From the NCBI RefSeq assembly GCF_007859865.1, contig NZ_SJPI01000001.1:1426001-1490000 (forward strand): a DNA stretch of 64,000 bases, given 5' to 3'. The position numbers and the translations under genes are program-made. The notes beneath the pieces are model-generated. The model was not told where the DNA came from, did no database searches, and saw only the letters and a program-made list of their open reading frames with translations. This stretch comes from Rubripirellula amarantea (GTDB lineage Bacteria > Planctomycetota > Planctomycetia > Pirellulales > Pirellulaceae). Of this stretch, positions 55,437 to 63,736 are shown piece after piece. Within the stretch, counting starts at the first letter, position 1; every line of letters starts with the position of its first letter.

Positions 55437-55603
55437 TACTTACCTCCTCCATAGGAACCGCCATAAGAGCGTCCGGATGATGAATTATTGACGATGCCGA
55501 GGTCGGGTGCCTTCCAACCATACGCGGCAGCGAATGTGAACCAAATACAGACGGCTAATCCGAAGAACAAATACGTGTTGAAACAAATCGATTTAAAGCT
55601 CAT
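55436..55603 (-). CDS. 55-residue single-pass protein with Gly/Ser/Tyr tail (micro-gene)
   Basis: ATG at 55603, AGGA ten bases upstream; TAA at 55436-55438 overlaps the DUF350 start as TAATG. The protein is MSFKSICFNTYLFFGL, continuing as one membrane helix (about residues 10-28) with AAAYGWKAPDLGIVNN and a tail SSSGRSYGGSYGGGK. It starts eight bases after the DUF4178 stop. Too short for most gene callers, but spacing, ribosome site and overlap make it convincing. It may be a small subunit of the membrane complex or a substrate for modification; that part is inference. Confidence 0.8.
   Translation of the reverse strand: MSFKSICFNTYLFFGLAVCIWFTFAAAYGWKAPDLGIVNNSSSGRSYGGSYGGGK
55439..55449 (-). 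promoter_or_regulatory. Ribosome binding site of DUF350 gene inside the micro-gene
   Basis: GGAGGAGGTAAG, which encodes Gly-Gly-Gly-Lys at the end of the 55-residue protein, sits just before the TAATG. It is a near-perfect anti-Shine-Dalgarno match, so translation of the two proteins is tied together. Confidence 0.85.
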
Positions 55604-55611
55604 GGCGCATC

Positions 55612-57159
55612 CTACTCGCTTGACCGATAGGGGCTGTAATCACTGTTTTCCCATCGTTTGACTTCATAGCTATACATGTAGATCAACGCGCCGATGGGAA
55701 CGATCGAAACGAACAACAACGCGTAGAACATCATCCATGGGTCCACCGATGTCGTTCGTTTGAACATGCTACAGATCGAGAAAATACAAAAGATTGCCAT
55801 GCCAAAGGCGGGCCACAGTAGAAAGAATCCAACACCCATCTCGGGTCGCGGTTGAATTGGTCCCACACCCCAGGATCGTCCTATGAATCCAACGCCGAAA
55901 GCCTTTTCAACCGTTTCGGGTTTTAGGTACGTGGAAAGCGTTAGGTTGATTTCTTGCGATCGACCAGTATCAGACGTTTCAAACGAAATCATTCTTGGTG
56001 GGGCAATGTAGTCTGCGGTCTGGACCTGCTCGCCCGCTTCTACTCGCCAATAGAATTCACCCAAGACATTTTGCACATAGGCAGTGCCCCGATCGTAGAG
56101 GCGAAAGCTGTCGCCGTCATATTTGACGTAGCTACCACTTCGCTTCACATTCGCAGATATCGGTTCGGCGAACGCCCAATGATTTTGATTTTCGATCAGC
56201 CATCGAAATCCAATTTCATGGTTGTAAAGAAGATACTCGCTCCAAGGGTACGTTTTGCCTTCGTAAAGCGCGAATCGACGCAGGAAACCGATCACCGTAT
56301 AGCGATCACCCATCAATTCGCCTTCGCTCCCCAACGGAATTTTGATCGGCAACTTTTCGCTAGTCTTTAGCGTTGAAAAATACAAAAGTTTGCCATCCGA
56401 AACGTCCAACAGCGAATGGCAGTTGTCGCAGGTGATCCGTTGGCTTTGGTCGGGCACATGCAGCGACAAGGGACCGCCACACTTAGGACAGTTCAACTGC
56501 AGAGCGGAAACCAGTTTCGCTTCGACGTACTCGGGGACAGCATCGTCGAGGTCTAATTCCGCCAACCTGATTTCTTTGCCCACGTACGCAACGTTGCGAT
56601 CACCGTATTCAAACGTTGCCAGCGTATTCTCGGCTCCTGCCAAATCAGCAAATCGGTGTTCATGTCCGGCGACAAAGTTCCAAGGTATATCACCTTCAGC
56701 AGACGCAGTCTTTGCAACACCGACTTCGCTAACGGTAAATTCAGCGCGCCCTAACTGAGCTGATTCGCCAACTCGTAACGAATCAAAAGCCGGCAATCGA
56801 ATCGAACTACTTAGTTGTCGTTCGAACATCAAATAGAAGCGACCTTGAGCCTCGGCGAGCCATCCCCATTTTTCTCCTGAAAACGACAAGTACCATTCGT
56901 TCCAAACACCGCCTGCGGGATGGTTGTACTGGACACGACCCAAAATGGTGAAACGTTTGCCGCGGAAGAACCCGCTGATTCCTAGACGAAGCGGCGAATT
57001 GGTTTCGACCAAATCAGCCACTTTGCCGTGATCTTCGATCTTCTTATCGTTGCGAGCGACCGCCGATTGGCAAAACGGACAGATCGTCACCAATGTCGAC
57101 GCGACTTTGAATTCCACCGGGCCACCGCACGCGGGACAAGCGGCTGTACGAGCTTTCAT
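55612..57159 (-). CDS. Duplicated DUF4178 protein with zinc ribbons and membrane tail
   Basis: 515 residues. Two similar halves, each a zinc ribbon followed by a DUF4178 beta domain. The first ribbon has C8-x2-C11 and C27-x2-C30; the second is NCPKCGGPLSLHV with ITCDNCHSLLDV at about 225-255. Each DUF4178 unit has the G-x-R-x(2)-I-x-G-x-V pattern and a W-x-E-Y/W-x-L core (WNEWYLSFSGEKWGWL; WSEYLLYNHEIGFRWL). Two membrane helices follow (about 437-460 and 472-495). Such proteins are known neighbours of SpeE/DUF350 genes; molecular role unknown. The start overlaps the speD stop by ATGA. Confidence 0.9.
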   Translation of the reverse strand: MKARTAACPACGGPVEFKVASTLVTICPFCQSAVARNDKKIEDHGKVADLVETNSPLRLGISGFFRGKRFTILGRVQYNHPAGGVWNEWYLSFSGEKWGWLAEAQGRFYLMFERQLSSSIRLPAFDSLRVGESAQLGRAEFTVSEVGVAKTASAEGDIPWNFVAGHEHRFADLAGAENTLATFEYGDRNVAYVGKEIRLAELDLDDAVPEYVEAKLVSALQLNCPKCGGPLSLHVPDQSQRITCDNCHSLLDVSDGKLLYFSTLKTSEKLPIKIPLGSEGELMGDRYTVIGFLRRFALYEGKTYPWSEYLLYNHEIGFRWLIENQNHWAFAEPISANVKRSGSYVKYDGDSFRLYDRGTAYVQNVLGEFYWRVEAGEQVQTADYIAPPRMISFETSDTGRSQEINLTLSTYLKPETVEKAFGVGFIGRSWGVGPIQPRPEMGVGFFLLWPAFGMAIFCIFSICSMFKRTTSVDPWMMFYALLFVSIVPIGALIYMYSYEVKRWENSDYSPYRSSE

Positions 57160-57605
57160 CGCTGTACCTCGTCATCTGTATGGCCCTGATCGCTTCGATC
57201 GACAAGGTTGCCTCGAGGAATCTGCTTCACTTCCACACGACTGGCCCCAAGGCGATCTCGTAAATGCGTTTGCCAGTCCCAGGGTTCACGATGACAACAA
57301 CAGTACAAGTTCAATGTCAGAGTCCCAAACTCGGGATACGTATGCACGGCCAAGTGCGATTCACTGAGCAAATACAACAATGTCACTCCGCCGGGCATCA
57401 AACCATCAGGCGAGGGAAATTGATGCGACAGCGGGTGGCCAACGACATTCAGTTCAAGGTCACGGACGACATCATCGGTAATGCGTTTGATCGTCGCTAA
57501 TTCAGTGAGCCGTTGAGGATCACAGCCATTCGCATCGATGATCCATTCCGTTCCCGTAAGGGACGGTGACTCGTTGATTCGAGAGAACGAGGGAAAAGGC
57601 TGCAT
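57156..57605 (-). CDS. speD: S-adenosylmethionine decarboxylase-like proenzyme (SpeD family)
   Basis: 149 residues, close to class 1B SpeD. The self-processing and catalytic residues align with the Thermotoga enzyme: LLSESHLAVHTYPE contains Glu82-Ser83 (cleavage site and pyruvoyl precursor), His88 is the processing base, and Cys103 in NLYCCC is the proton donor. It should produce decarboxylated AdoMet, the aminopropyl donor for the SpeE-like protein. The extended C-terminal tail is charged. It lies 96 bases after the SPFH gene and overlaps the DUF4178 gene by ATGA. Confidence 0.92.
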   Translation of the reverse strand: MQPFPSFSRINESPSLTGTEWIIDANGCDPQRLTELATIKRITDDVVRDLELNVVGHPLSHQFPSPDGLMPGGVTLLYLLSESHLAVHTYPEFGTLTLNLYCCCHREPWDWQTHLRDRLGASRVEVKQIPRGNLVDRSDQGHTDDEVQR

Positions 57606-57630
57606 CGTGCGCGAGCGGTGGCAAAAGTTG

Positions 57631-57650
57631 GAACGGAACTCTTTCCGTTC
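57631..57650. other. Perfect palindrome in the SPFH-speD gap
   Basis: GAACGGAA-CTCT-TTCCGTTC, an 8-bp perfect inverted repeat with a 4-base spacer, 26 bases upstream of the speD start. It lacks a T run and may be an operator, an attenuating mRNA hairpin or a processing site that adjusts SPFH against enzyme expression. Confidence 0.7.
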
Positions 57651-57701
57651 GTGGTGAATATTTCAATCAGCAAGACTAACGAATTCCGTGGTGTCGACCA
57701 C

Positions 57702-58841
57702 TCAGCTTGCCGGTGGTGGTGGCGGTGGCACTTGAGCAAACCAGGCTGCTAATGCGGGCACCTGCGAAGCGGGTAACCATTGTGGCATTCCAGCGCTCCA
57801 AACCATCGTTTCAGAGGTAACTTGGCCTTGGGACACTAAAGATGCCATGACCTCGGCGGTGAATGGGCCTTCCGATTTTCCTTGGTTAGCCACATGCCAA
57901 GCTACACCCTGCGATGGCAAAGCGGGTGGGGTTTGCTGCGCCGAACCCGACGGCTGGGCTGCGCCGGGTTGATGAGCTGCTGAACCCAATCCCATTCCCA
58001 TTTGGTGAGCCATTGCCATTCCGACTCCGAGTCCCATCCCTTCAGCCGCTCCACCACCACTGGGATTTTCCGCCGCGGCTGTCATCGCGGTGCCCATTTG
58101 ATATTGTTGGTAGCGCTGCATGTCACCAATGACACCCATGCTCGTTCGCGTGTCGAGAGCTTTTTCGACAGCTTCGGGCAATGAGATGTTAACGACGTAT
58201 AACTGCGGACAATCCAGCCCGTATTCATCATCAATTCGCTCGCAAACTTCTTTGCGAATGTGCTCGGATAGCTCGGTGTACTTGGTAGCGAGATCAAGGG
58301 CAGGCATTTGTAGCTTGGAAACCACGTCGGCAAACGAGCTCGCGATAATCGAACGTAGGAGCGTCGTAATGTCGTCGGCACCGAAGTCGCCATCAGTCCC
58401 CACGATCTCTTTCAAAAGAGCTTTGGCATCAATCGCGCGAAGCCCGTAGGTTCCAAAACCACGGATTCGAATGGGACCGAATTCGGGATCTCGCATCATG
58501 ATTGGATTGGGAGTTCCCCACTTCAAATCGGTAATCTGAGTGGTACGAACAAAGTACACTTCCGCCTTGAAAGGGCTTGCGAAGCCGTACTTCCAACCGT
58601 TGAGCGTGCTCATGATTGGCATGTTCTGAGTCGTCAGCTCATAGTGCCCCGGTTGATAGACATCAGCAATTTCGCCACTGGACACGAACACGGCAACTTG
58701 GCCGGGTCGCACAATTAGCTGGGCTCCGTTCTTGATTTCGTTTTGGTGCCGTGGGAACCGCCAAACCAGCGTGTTTTGTGAGTCATCGATCCACTCGATG
58801 ATGTCGATCAGTTCGCCACGAAGTCGGTCAAAAAGTCCCAT
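57702..58841 (-). CDS. SPFH/band-7 protein with C-terminal GYF_2 domain (YdjI-like)
   Basis: 379 residues from the ATG at 58841; the frame stays open to 59057 but homology starts at MGLFDRLRGELIDIIEW, typical of the YdjI/virion-core subgroup of SPFH proteins. The SPFH domain covers about 20-250 (LIVRPGQVAVFVSSGEI, then RIRGFGTYGLRAIDAK). A Gly/Met/Ala-rich linker follows, then a GYF_2 (DUF4339) domain at about 315-365 (GPFTAEVMASLVSQG, MVWSAGMPQWLPA). It ends in a polyproline tail (PPPPPP). It probably scaffolds the complex on the membrane. First gene of the cluster. Confidence 0.92.
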   Translation of the reverse strand: MGLFDRLRGELIDIIEWIDDSQNTLVWRFPRHQNEIKNGAQLIVRPGQVAVFVSSGEIADVYQPGHYELTTQNMPIMSTLNGWKYGFASPFKAEVYFVRTTQITDLKWGTPNPIMMRDPEFGPIRIRGFGTYGLRAIDAKALLKEIVGTDGDFGADDITTLLRSIIASSFADVVSKLQMPALDLATKYTELSEHIRKEVCERIDDEYGLDCPQLYVVNISLPEAVEKALDTRTSMGVIGDMQRYQQYQMGTAMTAAAENPSGGGAAEGMGLGVGMAMAHQMGMGLGSAAHQPGAAQPSGSAQQTPPALPSQGVAWHVANQGKSEGPFTAEVMASLVSQGQVTSETMVWSAGMPQWLPASQVPALAAWFAQVPPPPPPAS

Positions 58842-59121
58842 GTCTACATTCCTAAGTGAAATTTCTTCGCTACCCTTCCCACGCAAATGCGAAGTCGGCT
58901 CCTTCAAAGGCCAACTTGAAAAAGCTTGGGGGCGCGAATTTCTGGCAATTCTTGCCCCATGGTACCGATATTCAGCCGTAGCACGCAAACAGGCTAGCCC
59001 GTGTGTACCTGCGTTTAGCAAATCAACGTTGCTACCATCGCAAAACAACACGGTCAAATTAGCATGGATGTCTTCTCATTCCATTGCCACCTACTTTATC
59101 GATTCGAAGTTCATCGGAACC

Positions 59122-59988
59122 ATGACCTCTTCAACATCGCCACATTCTCCTGCGCGTGCCTTTTTTATCGCGTCGGGGATTGCCATCGCAACAGCCATGG
59201 TAATCGTCGGCGCAACCTTGTTGCTTAATGGAACCGACAAAGCAACTCGTACAGCGACATCGATTTGCATGCCTATCGGTGTGCTTTGGTTGGGATTGTT
59301 GACCCTGGGAATCGCGGCCTGGCTCAGTGGCCATCGGATGACGTCCGCTCTGTTCCTCACTCTGTTTCTTTTTGTGTCGATCACTGCCAACTCAGCAGTC
59401 GCAGATCGAATGATCTCTTTGATTGAATGGCATGCAACAAAAGTTACCGCGACGAAAGAGTCGCCCTATCGAATGGCCGTGGTACTCGGTGGGGGAACAT
59501 CGGTGCGGGCTGGTGGAACCGCGGAAGTCAACAACGAAGGCGAGCGGTTGGTTTCCGCAGCGCAGCTTTGGCATGCGGGACTAACCCAAGCCATCGTGGC
59601 GACCGGCGCCAGTCCGGACGGAGATTACCACGCTAAAGACGTCACTGCTGAACTGCTGGTTTCACTGGGTGTTCCGAATGATGTGATCTTCAAGATCGAT
59701 GGACAGAATACGTCGCAAGAAATGATGTATCTCCGGGCACTCTTGAACGATCCACCCGCGAGATTTCCAGAAAAGGGAACGGCAGTTCTAATTACCAGTG
59801 CGTTTCATATGCGTCGCGCGATGCGACTGGCTGACGGACAACGTCTTGACCTCGAACCACATCCGGTCAGTTTCTCGGTCGATCGAAAGCGTGATTTTAC
59901 TCCGGCTGTCATCGTGCCGACGGCGCCGGCGGTTGAGCAGTTCAGCGTTGCACTTAAAGAAATCCTTGCGGAAGTTGTTGGTCGCTAG
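59122..59988 (+). CDS. YdcF-like DUF218 membrane protein
   Basis: 288 residues from the ATG at 59122; 59068 is an alternative and the longer frame to 58732 overlaps the divergent SPFH gene. Three N-terminal membrane helices (about 12-34, 48-66, 70-88) precede a DUF218 domain: MAVVLGGGTSVRAGG, GLTQAIVATGASPDGD, a central NTSQEMMYLRALL, and LITSAFHMRRAM. Relatives include E. coli SanA/YdcF/ElyC, implicated in envelope or vancomycin-related barrier function; ElyC affects undecaprenyl-phosphate use. Exact role unknown. Confidence 0.88.
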   Translation: MTSSTSPHSPARAFFIASGIAIATAMVIVGATLLLNGTDKATRTATSICMPIGVLWLGLLTLGIAAWLSGHRMTSALFLTLFLFVSITANSAVADRMISLIEWHATKVTATKESPYRMAVVLGGGTSVRAGGTAEVNNEGERLVSAAQLWHAGLTQAIVATGASPDGDYHAKDVTAELLVSLGVPNDVIFKIDGQNTSQEMMYLRALLNDPPARFPEKGTAVLITSAFHMRRAMRLADGQRLDLEPHPVSFSVDRKRDFTPAVIVPTAPAVEQFSVALKEILAEVVGR

Positions 59989-60084
59989 CAATAGGACCAG
60001 CGTTGCAACGCGACATGCGTGTCATTTGAAGTGCTAAGCTAATTGCAAATAGTGGTCGCACGATGACAACGCAGGGGCTCCAAC

Positions 60085-62745
60085 GTGGATCAAGGGTCTG
60101 CCTACCAATCTGAATCCGACAAGTGGGACCACCCTACAGATTCCGAGACGTCTAGTCTTCGTGAAAAGTGGCGTCGGTTAGCCGTTCAACAGCCGCTGCT
60201 GTTTCTGTTTATCGCCGCAATCGTTGGCGTGGTTTGGGATGCCAAAGTTGTCGAATTCCGTATTGGCTTTTGGATCATCACCGCACTGTGTTCGGCAGCG
60301 TTGATTGCATTACCAAGCTCAAGGTCAAGACTTCGGTCGTCTTATGGTGAACACAAACTTTCGTGGTTACTTTCAGCCGCAGCGATGTTGATGTTTGGTT
60401 CCCTTGCCATCGTGGACCATCGCTTGCAGGATTGGCAGTACGAATCGGCAAGCATGTTATCGATCGTAGGACAACAATCCAGTCCTCACATTGTCGAAGG
60501 TACACTTCGCGATGCACCGGTGCTGCGCATACATCCACTTGAGCAGCAGCGTATCGCTCGTGATCAATCGCCTTGGCAAACACAACTGAACCTTCGGGTC
60601 GATAGTTATCGTAGCGGCAAAAAGATGCAAGCGATCGATGGCAACATCAAGATCACTGTGGACGGACAGTGCGATCACTACTTGCCCGGAGATCGAATTC
60701 GTGTCTATGGCGACCTTTATTCGTCTGGGCCAGCGACGAATCCAGGAGGGACTGATCGCTACCAATCTGATCGCCGTTTAAAAACGCATGCTCGGATGAA
60801 TGTCGATCGAGTCGAACAGATCACCTTGCTTGAATCCGGCCAACGGTCGCAACTTGTATCCCGATCCATCGCGATGTTGGCGGGACGGGGACGCGACACT
60901 CTGCTTACGACATTAAGCGAATCCAACGGTCCGCTTGCGGTGGCGTTGGTGATTGGTCAACGAGACTTCGTTGACAATCCAACTCGGGATTTATTGTTGG
61001 TCACCGGGACGGCACACTTGTTGTCGGTCAGTGGAATGCACTTGGCCATCGTGGTGACGCTGGCGAACATGATTGCAATGTTGTTGCGATTTCCGCTGAG
61101 CGTGAAGGTCGTTTTCATTCTATTAGTGTGTGTGTTCTACACCGCTATCACAGGAGCACGTCCGCCCGTCATGCGAGCGGCACTGTTGGTCACCGTCTTT
61201 ACCGTCGCCATTTTTGCTAGGCGTCCCAACCAACCTATCAACACGCTTTCGCTCGCGGGTTTAGTGCTGCTTTTCTGCAATCCCGAGAACGTGTTCAGCA
61301 TGGGCGTGCAATTGTCTTTCTTAGCCGTGGCAACACTGCTATTTGCCAGCGGTCGCATGGGAAGCAGCACGAGTTCGATTGCGGTGAAGAATGCGATCGA
61401 TACCGACCGTCAGTTTGAGCAGTTGGCTGAGTCATCGCGTTCAGCGCCCCGGCGATGGTTGCGGCAAGGCTTACGAGTAGTGTCGGCGCTTACCTGGTTA
61501 AGCCTTTGCGTCAGCGTGATCAGCTTGCCGTTGGTTTGGCACCAATTCAACGTTGTATCACCGATCAGTGTGGTAGCCAACGTCGTACTAGGACCGTTCT
61601 TGTTTGCTGCGTTGGCATTTGGGATCGCTACTTCACTTGCTGGCCTGATTCATCCGACGCTAGCGATGTTGCCGTCGATGGGATGTGGTTTGACGATCTC
61701 GTTGATGCGTTGGATTATTGACGCCTGCGCCGCGATTCCGCTTGGCCATGCGTGGCTACCAGCACCGCCGGGCTATTGGGTGGTAGCGTTCTATGTCGGG
61801 ATAGCGGCCACCATGGTGATGCCGGCGCGATGGAACCTACCCCGAAGCGTCGCCCGTACCGCTCGCTTGCGTGGCTGCCAGACCAAGTGGCTTCGATATT
61901 TTTGGATCGGGGTGTGGCTGTTCGTCGCCGCGTTGATGGTATCTCGCCCTACATTACTGCCCAAGGAAACCATCGAAGCAACCTTTGTGGACGTGGGTCA
62001 TGGGACGTGTGTCATTATTCGAGTTGAAAACGAGGTTTGGCTTTACGACTGTGGGCGACTAGGGAACGAACAAGGTAGCAGCCGGGGAATTGATCAAGCG
62101 CTATGGTCGATGAACGTCAACAAGCTTGATGGCGTAATCATCTCGCATGCCGATTCTGACCATTTCAATGCATTGCCGGGGATCGCGCGACGATTCCGAG
62201 TCAACCAAGTTGTCACACCGCCCGGTATGCTCGCCGAGCCTGAACAGGCACTTGATCGAATTCGTGACGCAATCGCCGAGCATGACATCGAGGTACGTGA
62301 GTTCGCGGCAGGCGAGCTGATGTCCGTCGGCAATCGAGAGATGCAAATTTTGCACCCTCCAAGACCTCGTATCCAAGGCAGCGATAATGCCAACAGTTTA
62401 GTTTTGCAGTTGGATCATGGCGGCAAGTCGATGATCTTACCCGGCGATCTTGAGCCACCGGGCACAGAAATGTTGATCAACCAGGATCGTCCCCTTCCAG
62501 GCGGAGTCTTGATGGCACCTCATCACGGAAGTTTAAGGATGGATGCCGAAGTCGTGCTGCAATGGGCAAGGCCAGCCAATACGATCGTCAGTGGCGGTCG
62601 GCTTGCACGTCGGCCTGAGGTCGAAGCGATGCTACATCAATTTGGCAGCCAGGTTGACGTCACCTCCGTTGTCGGTGCCGTTCGCGTGCGAATAGACGGC
62701 GATGGCCAGATCGAGATCCGCAAATGGCTAATCACGCCGTGGTGA
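60085..62745 (+). CDS. comEC: ComEC/Rec2 competence DNA channel
   Basis: 886 residues from a GTG at 60085 with AGGGG eight bases upstream. Three parts: an N-terminal DUF4131/OB region (about 60-240), the competence membrane domain (about 270-600; ATGTAHLLSVSGMHLAIV is its hallmark, here VTGTAHLLSVSGMHLA), and a C-terminal metallo-beta-lactamase domain with VDVGHGTCVII, SHADSDHFNALPG and MAPHHGS. It transports single-stranded DNA across the inner membrane and the C-terminal domain may degrade the other strand. Length fits the full family; no comEA neighbour is visible. Confidence 0.95.
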   Translation: MDQGSAYQSESDKWDHPTDSETSSLREKWRRLAVQQPLLFLFIAAIVGVVWDAKVVEFRIGFWIITALCSAALIALPSSRSRLRSSYGEHKLSWLLSAAAMLMFGSLAIVDHRLQDWQYESASMLSIVGQQSSPHIVEGTLRDAPVLRIHPLEQQRIARDQSPWQTQLNLRVDSYRSGKKMQAIDGNIKITVDGQCDHYLPGDRIRVYGDLYSSGPATNPGGTDRYQSDRRLKTHARMNVDRVEQITLLESGQRSQLVSRSIAMLAGRGRDTLLTTLSESNGPLAVALVIGQRDFVDNPTRDLLLVTGTAHLLSVSGMHLAIVVTLANMIAMLLRFPLSVKVVFILLVCVFYTAITGARPPVMRAALLVTVFTVAIFARRPNQPINTLSLAGLVLLFCNPENVFSMGVQLSFLAVATLLFASGRMGSSTSSIAVKNAIDTDRQFEQLAESSRSAPRRWLRQGLRVVSALTWLSLCVSVISLPLVWHQFNVVSPISVVANVVLGPFLFAALAFGIATSLAGLIHPTLAMLPSMGCGLTISLMRWIIDACAAIPLGHAWLPAPPGYWVVAFYVGIAATMVMPARWNLPRSVARTARLRGCQTKWLRYFWIGVWLFVAALMVSRPTLLPKETIEATFVDVGHGTCVIIRVENEVWLYDCGRLGNEQGSSRGIDQALWSMNVNKLDGVIISHADSDHFNALPGIARRFRVNQVVTPPGMLAEPEQALDRIRDAIAEHDIEVREFAAGELMSVGNREMQILHPPRPRIQGSDNANSLVLQLDHGGKSMILPGDLEPPGTEMLINQDRPLPGGVLMAPHHGSLRMDAEVVLQWARPANTIVSGGRLARRPEVEAMLHQFGSQVDVTSVVGAVRVRIDGDGQIEIRKWLITPW

Positions 62746-62851
62746 CGATATTCACCTTGGTAATCCGTGTAACGAATCGCTTCACATGCCTTGCATCAGG
62801 TGACAAACGACGACGTAAGAGTACGATAAGGGGCTCCTACCCGAGGCCATT

Positions 62852-63736
62852 TTGTTAGAAATTCTCCGCCAAGTTACCGTCACCTGCTTCTTCGCCAGCT
62901 ATCTCGTTGTGCTGGCCCTGGAATTGCTGCGTTTACTGGGAAAATTCCCTGGTCGTGCGTTGCTGGTGGTCGTGATGATGGTGATGGGGCTGTTCACTCA
63001 CATTTGCTATTTGGTGCTGCGGGCGGCTGATAGCCCGGTCGCTCAGGGTCTTACCCGCGAATCCGGTTTATGGGCGAGCTGGACCGATTGGTCACTGTTG
63101 ATGGCGTTGGTACTGGCGATCTGTTTTTTCGTTTTCTATCTAAGGCGACCAGATACCGTTATCAGCTATTTCTTTTTGCCGGCCGTCATGGGCCTGATTG
63201 GATTTGCTGTTCTGGTTCGCGATCGTGCCCCGTTCACTCGAACTGAAGCAACCGAGCTTTGGCGAAGCGTGCACGGCTTGTCGATGATGATCGGATCGGT
63301 TTCGGTATTGATCGGATTTTTGGCTGGCGTGATGTACCTGACTCAATCCCGGCGACTGAAGCAGCATCGCGCTGCCGGATCACGCGTACGCTTGCCAACA
63401 CTGGAAACTTTGGGAAAGCTGAATCGGCGATCGCTCGTATTTAGCACCATCATGGTCGGCATCGGCGTTATTGCCGGCGTCGTGATGAATCTCAATCGAT
63501 GGGGTCAGGTCGGCTGGACCAACGGTGGCGTGCTGTTGAGTTCGCTGCTGCTGGTTTGGCTAATCATCGCAACGGCTATCGAGTTCTGGTATCAACCGGC
63601 TAACCGTGGCCGTAAAGCAGTTTACTTGACTTTGGCAAGTCTCGGCTTTTTGATTCTGGCGATGATCGGCGTCTTAGGGACCGAACACGGTCAATCCCAG
63701 CCGACACCGGCAAGCATTGAGGAAACTCAATCATGA
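62852..63736 (+). CDS. CcsA/HemX-type cytochrome c assembly membrane protein
   Basis: 294 residues from a TTG start (no better start nearby). About eight membrane helices. The loop LWRSVHGLSMMIGSVSVLIGFLAG and GQVGWTNGGVLLSSLL match the CcsA/HemX family, with a histidine (VHG) of the heme-handling type. The stop overlaps hemA by ATGA, the usual HemX-HemA arrangement, so it probably tunes glutamyl-tRNA reductase level or heme handling rather than acting in cytochrome maturation. Confidence 0.88.
   Translation: MLEILRQVTVTCFFASYLVVLALELLRLLGKFPGRALLVVVMMVMGLFTHICYLVLRAADSPVAQGLTRESGLWASWTDWSLLMALVLAICFFVFYLRRPDTVISYFFLPAVMGLIGFAVLVRDRAPFTRTEATELWRSVHGLSMMIGSVSVLIGFLAGVMYLTQSRRLKQHRAAGSRVRLPTLETLGKLNRRSLVFSTIMVGIGVIAGVVMNLNRWGQVGWTNGGVLLSSLLLVWLIIATAIEFWYQPANRGRKAVYLTLASLGFLILAMIGVLGTEHGQSQPTPASIEETQS

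Noticed and set aside
58732-59121. Upstream extension of the YdcF-like gene to 58732
   Set aside because: It would overlap the 5' end of the divergent SPFH gene, and hydrophobic, family-like sequence begins only after the ATG at 59122.
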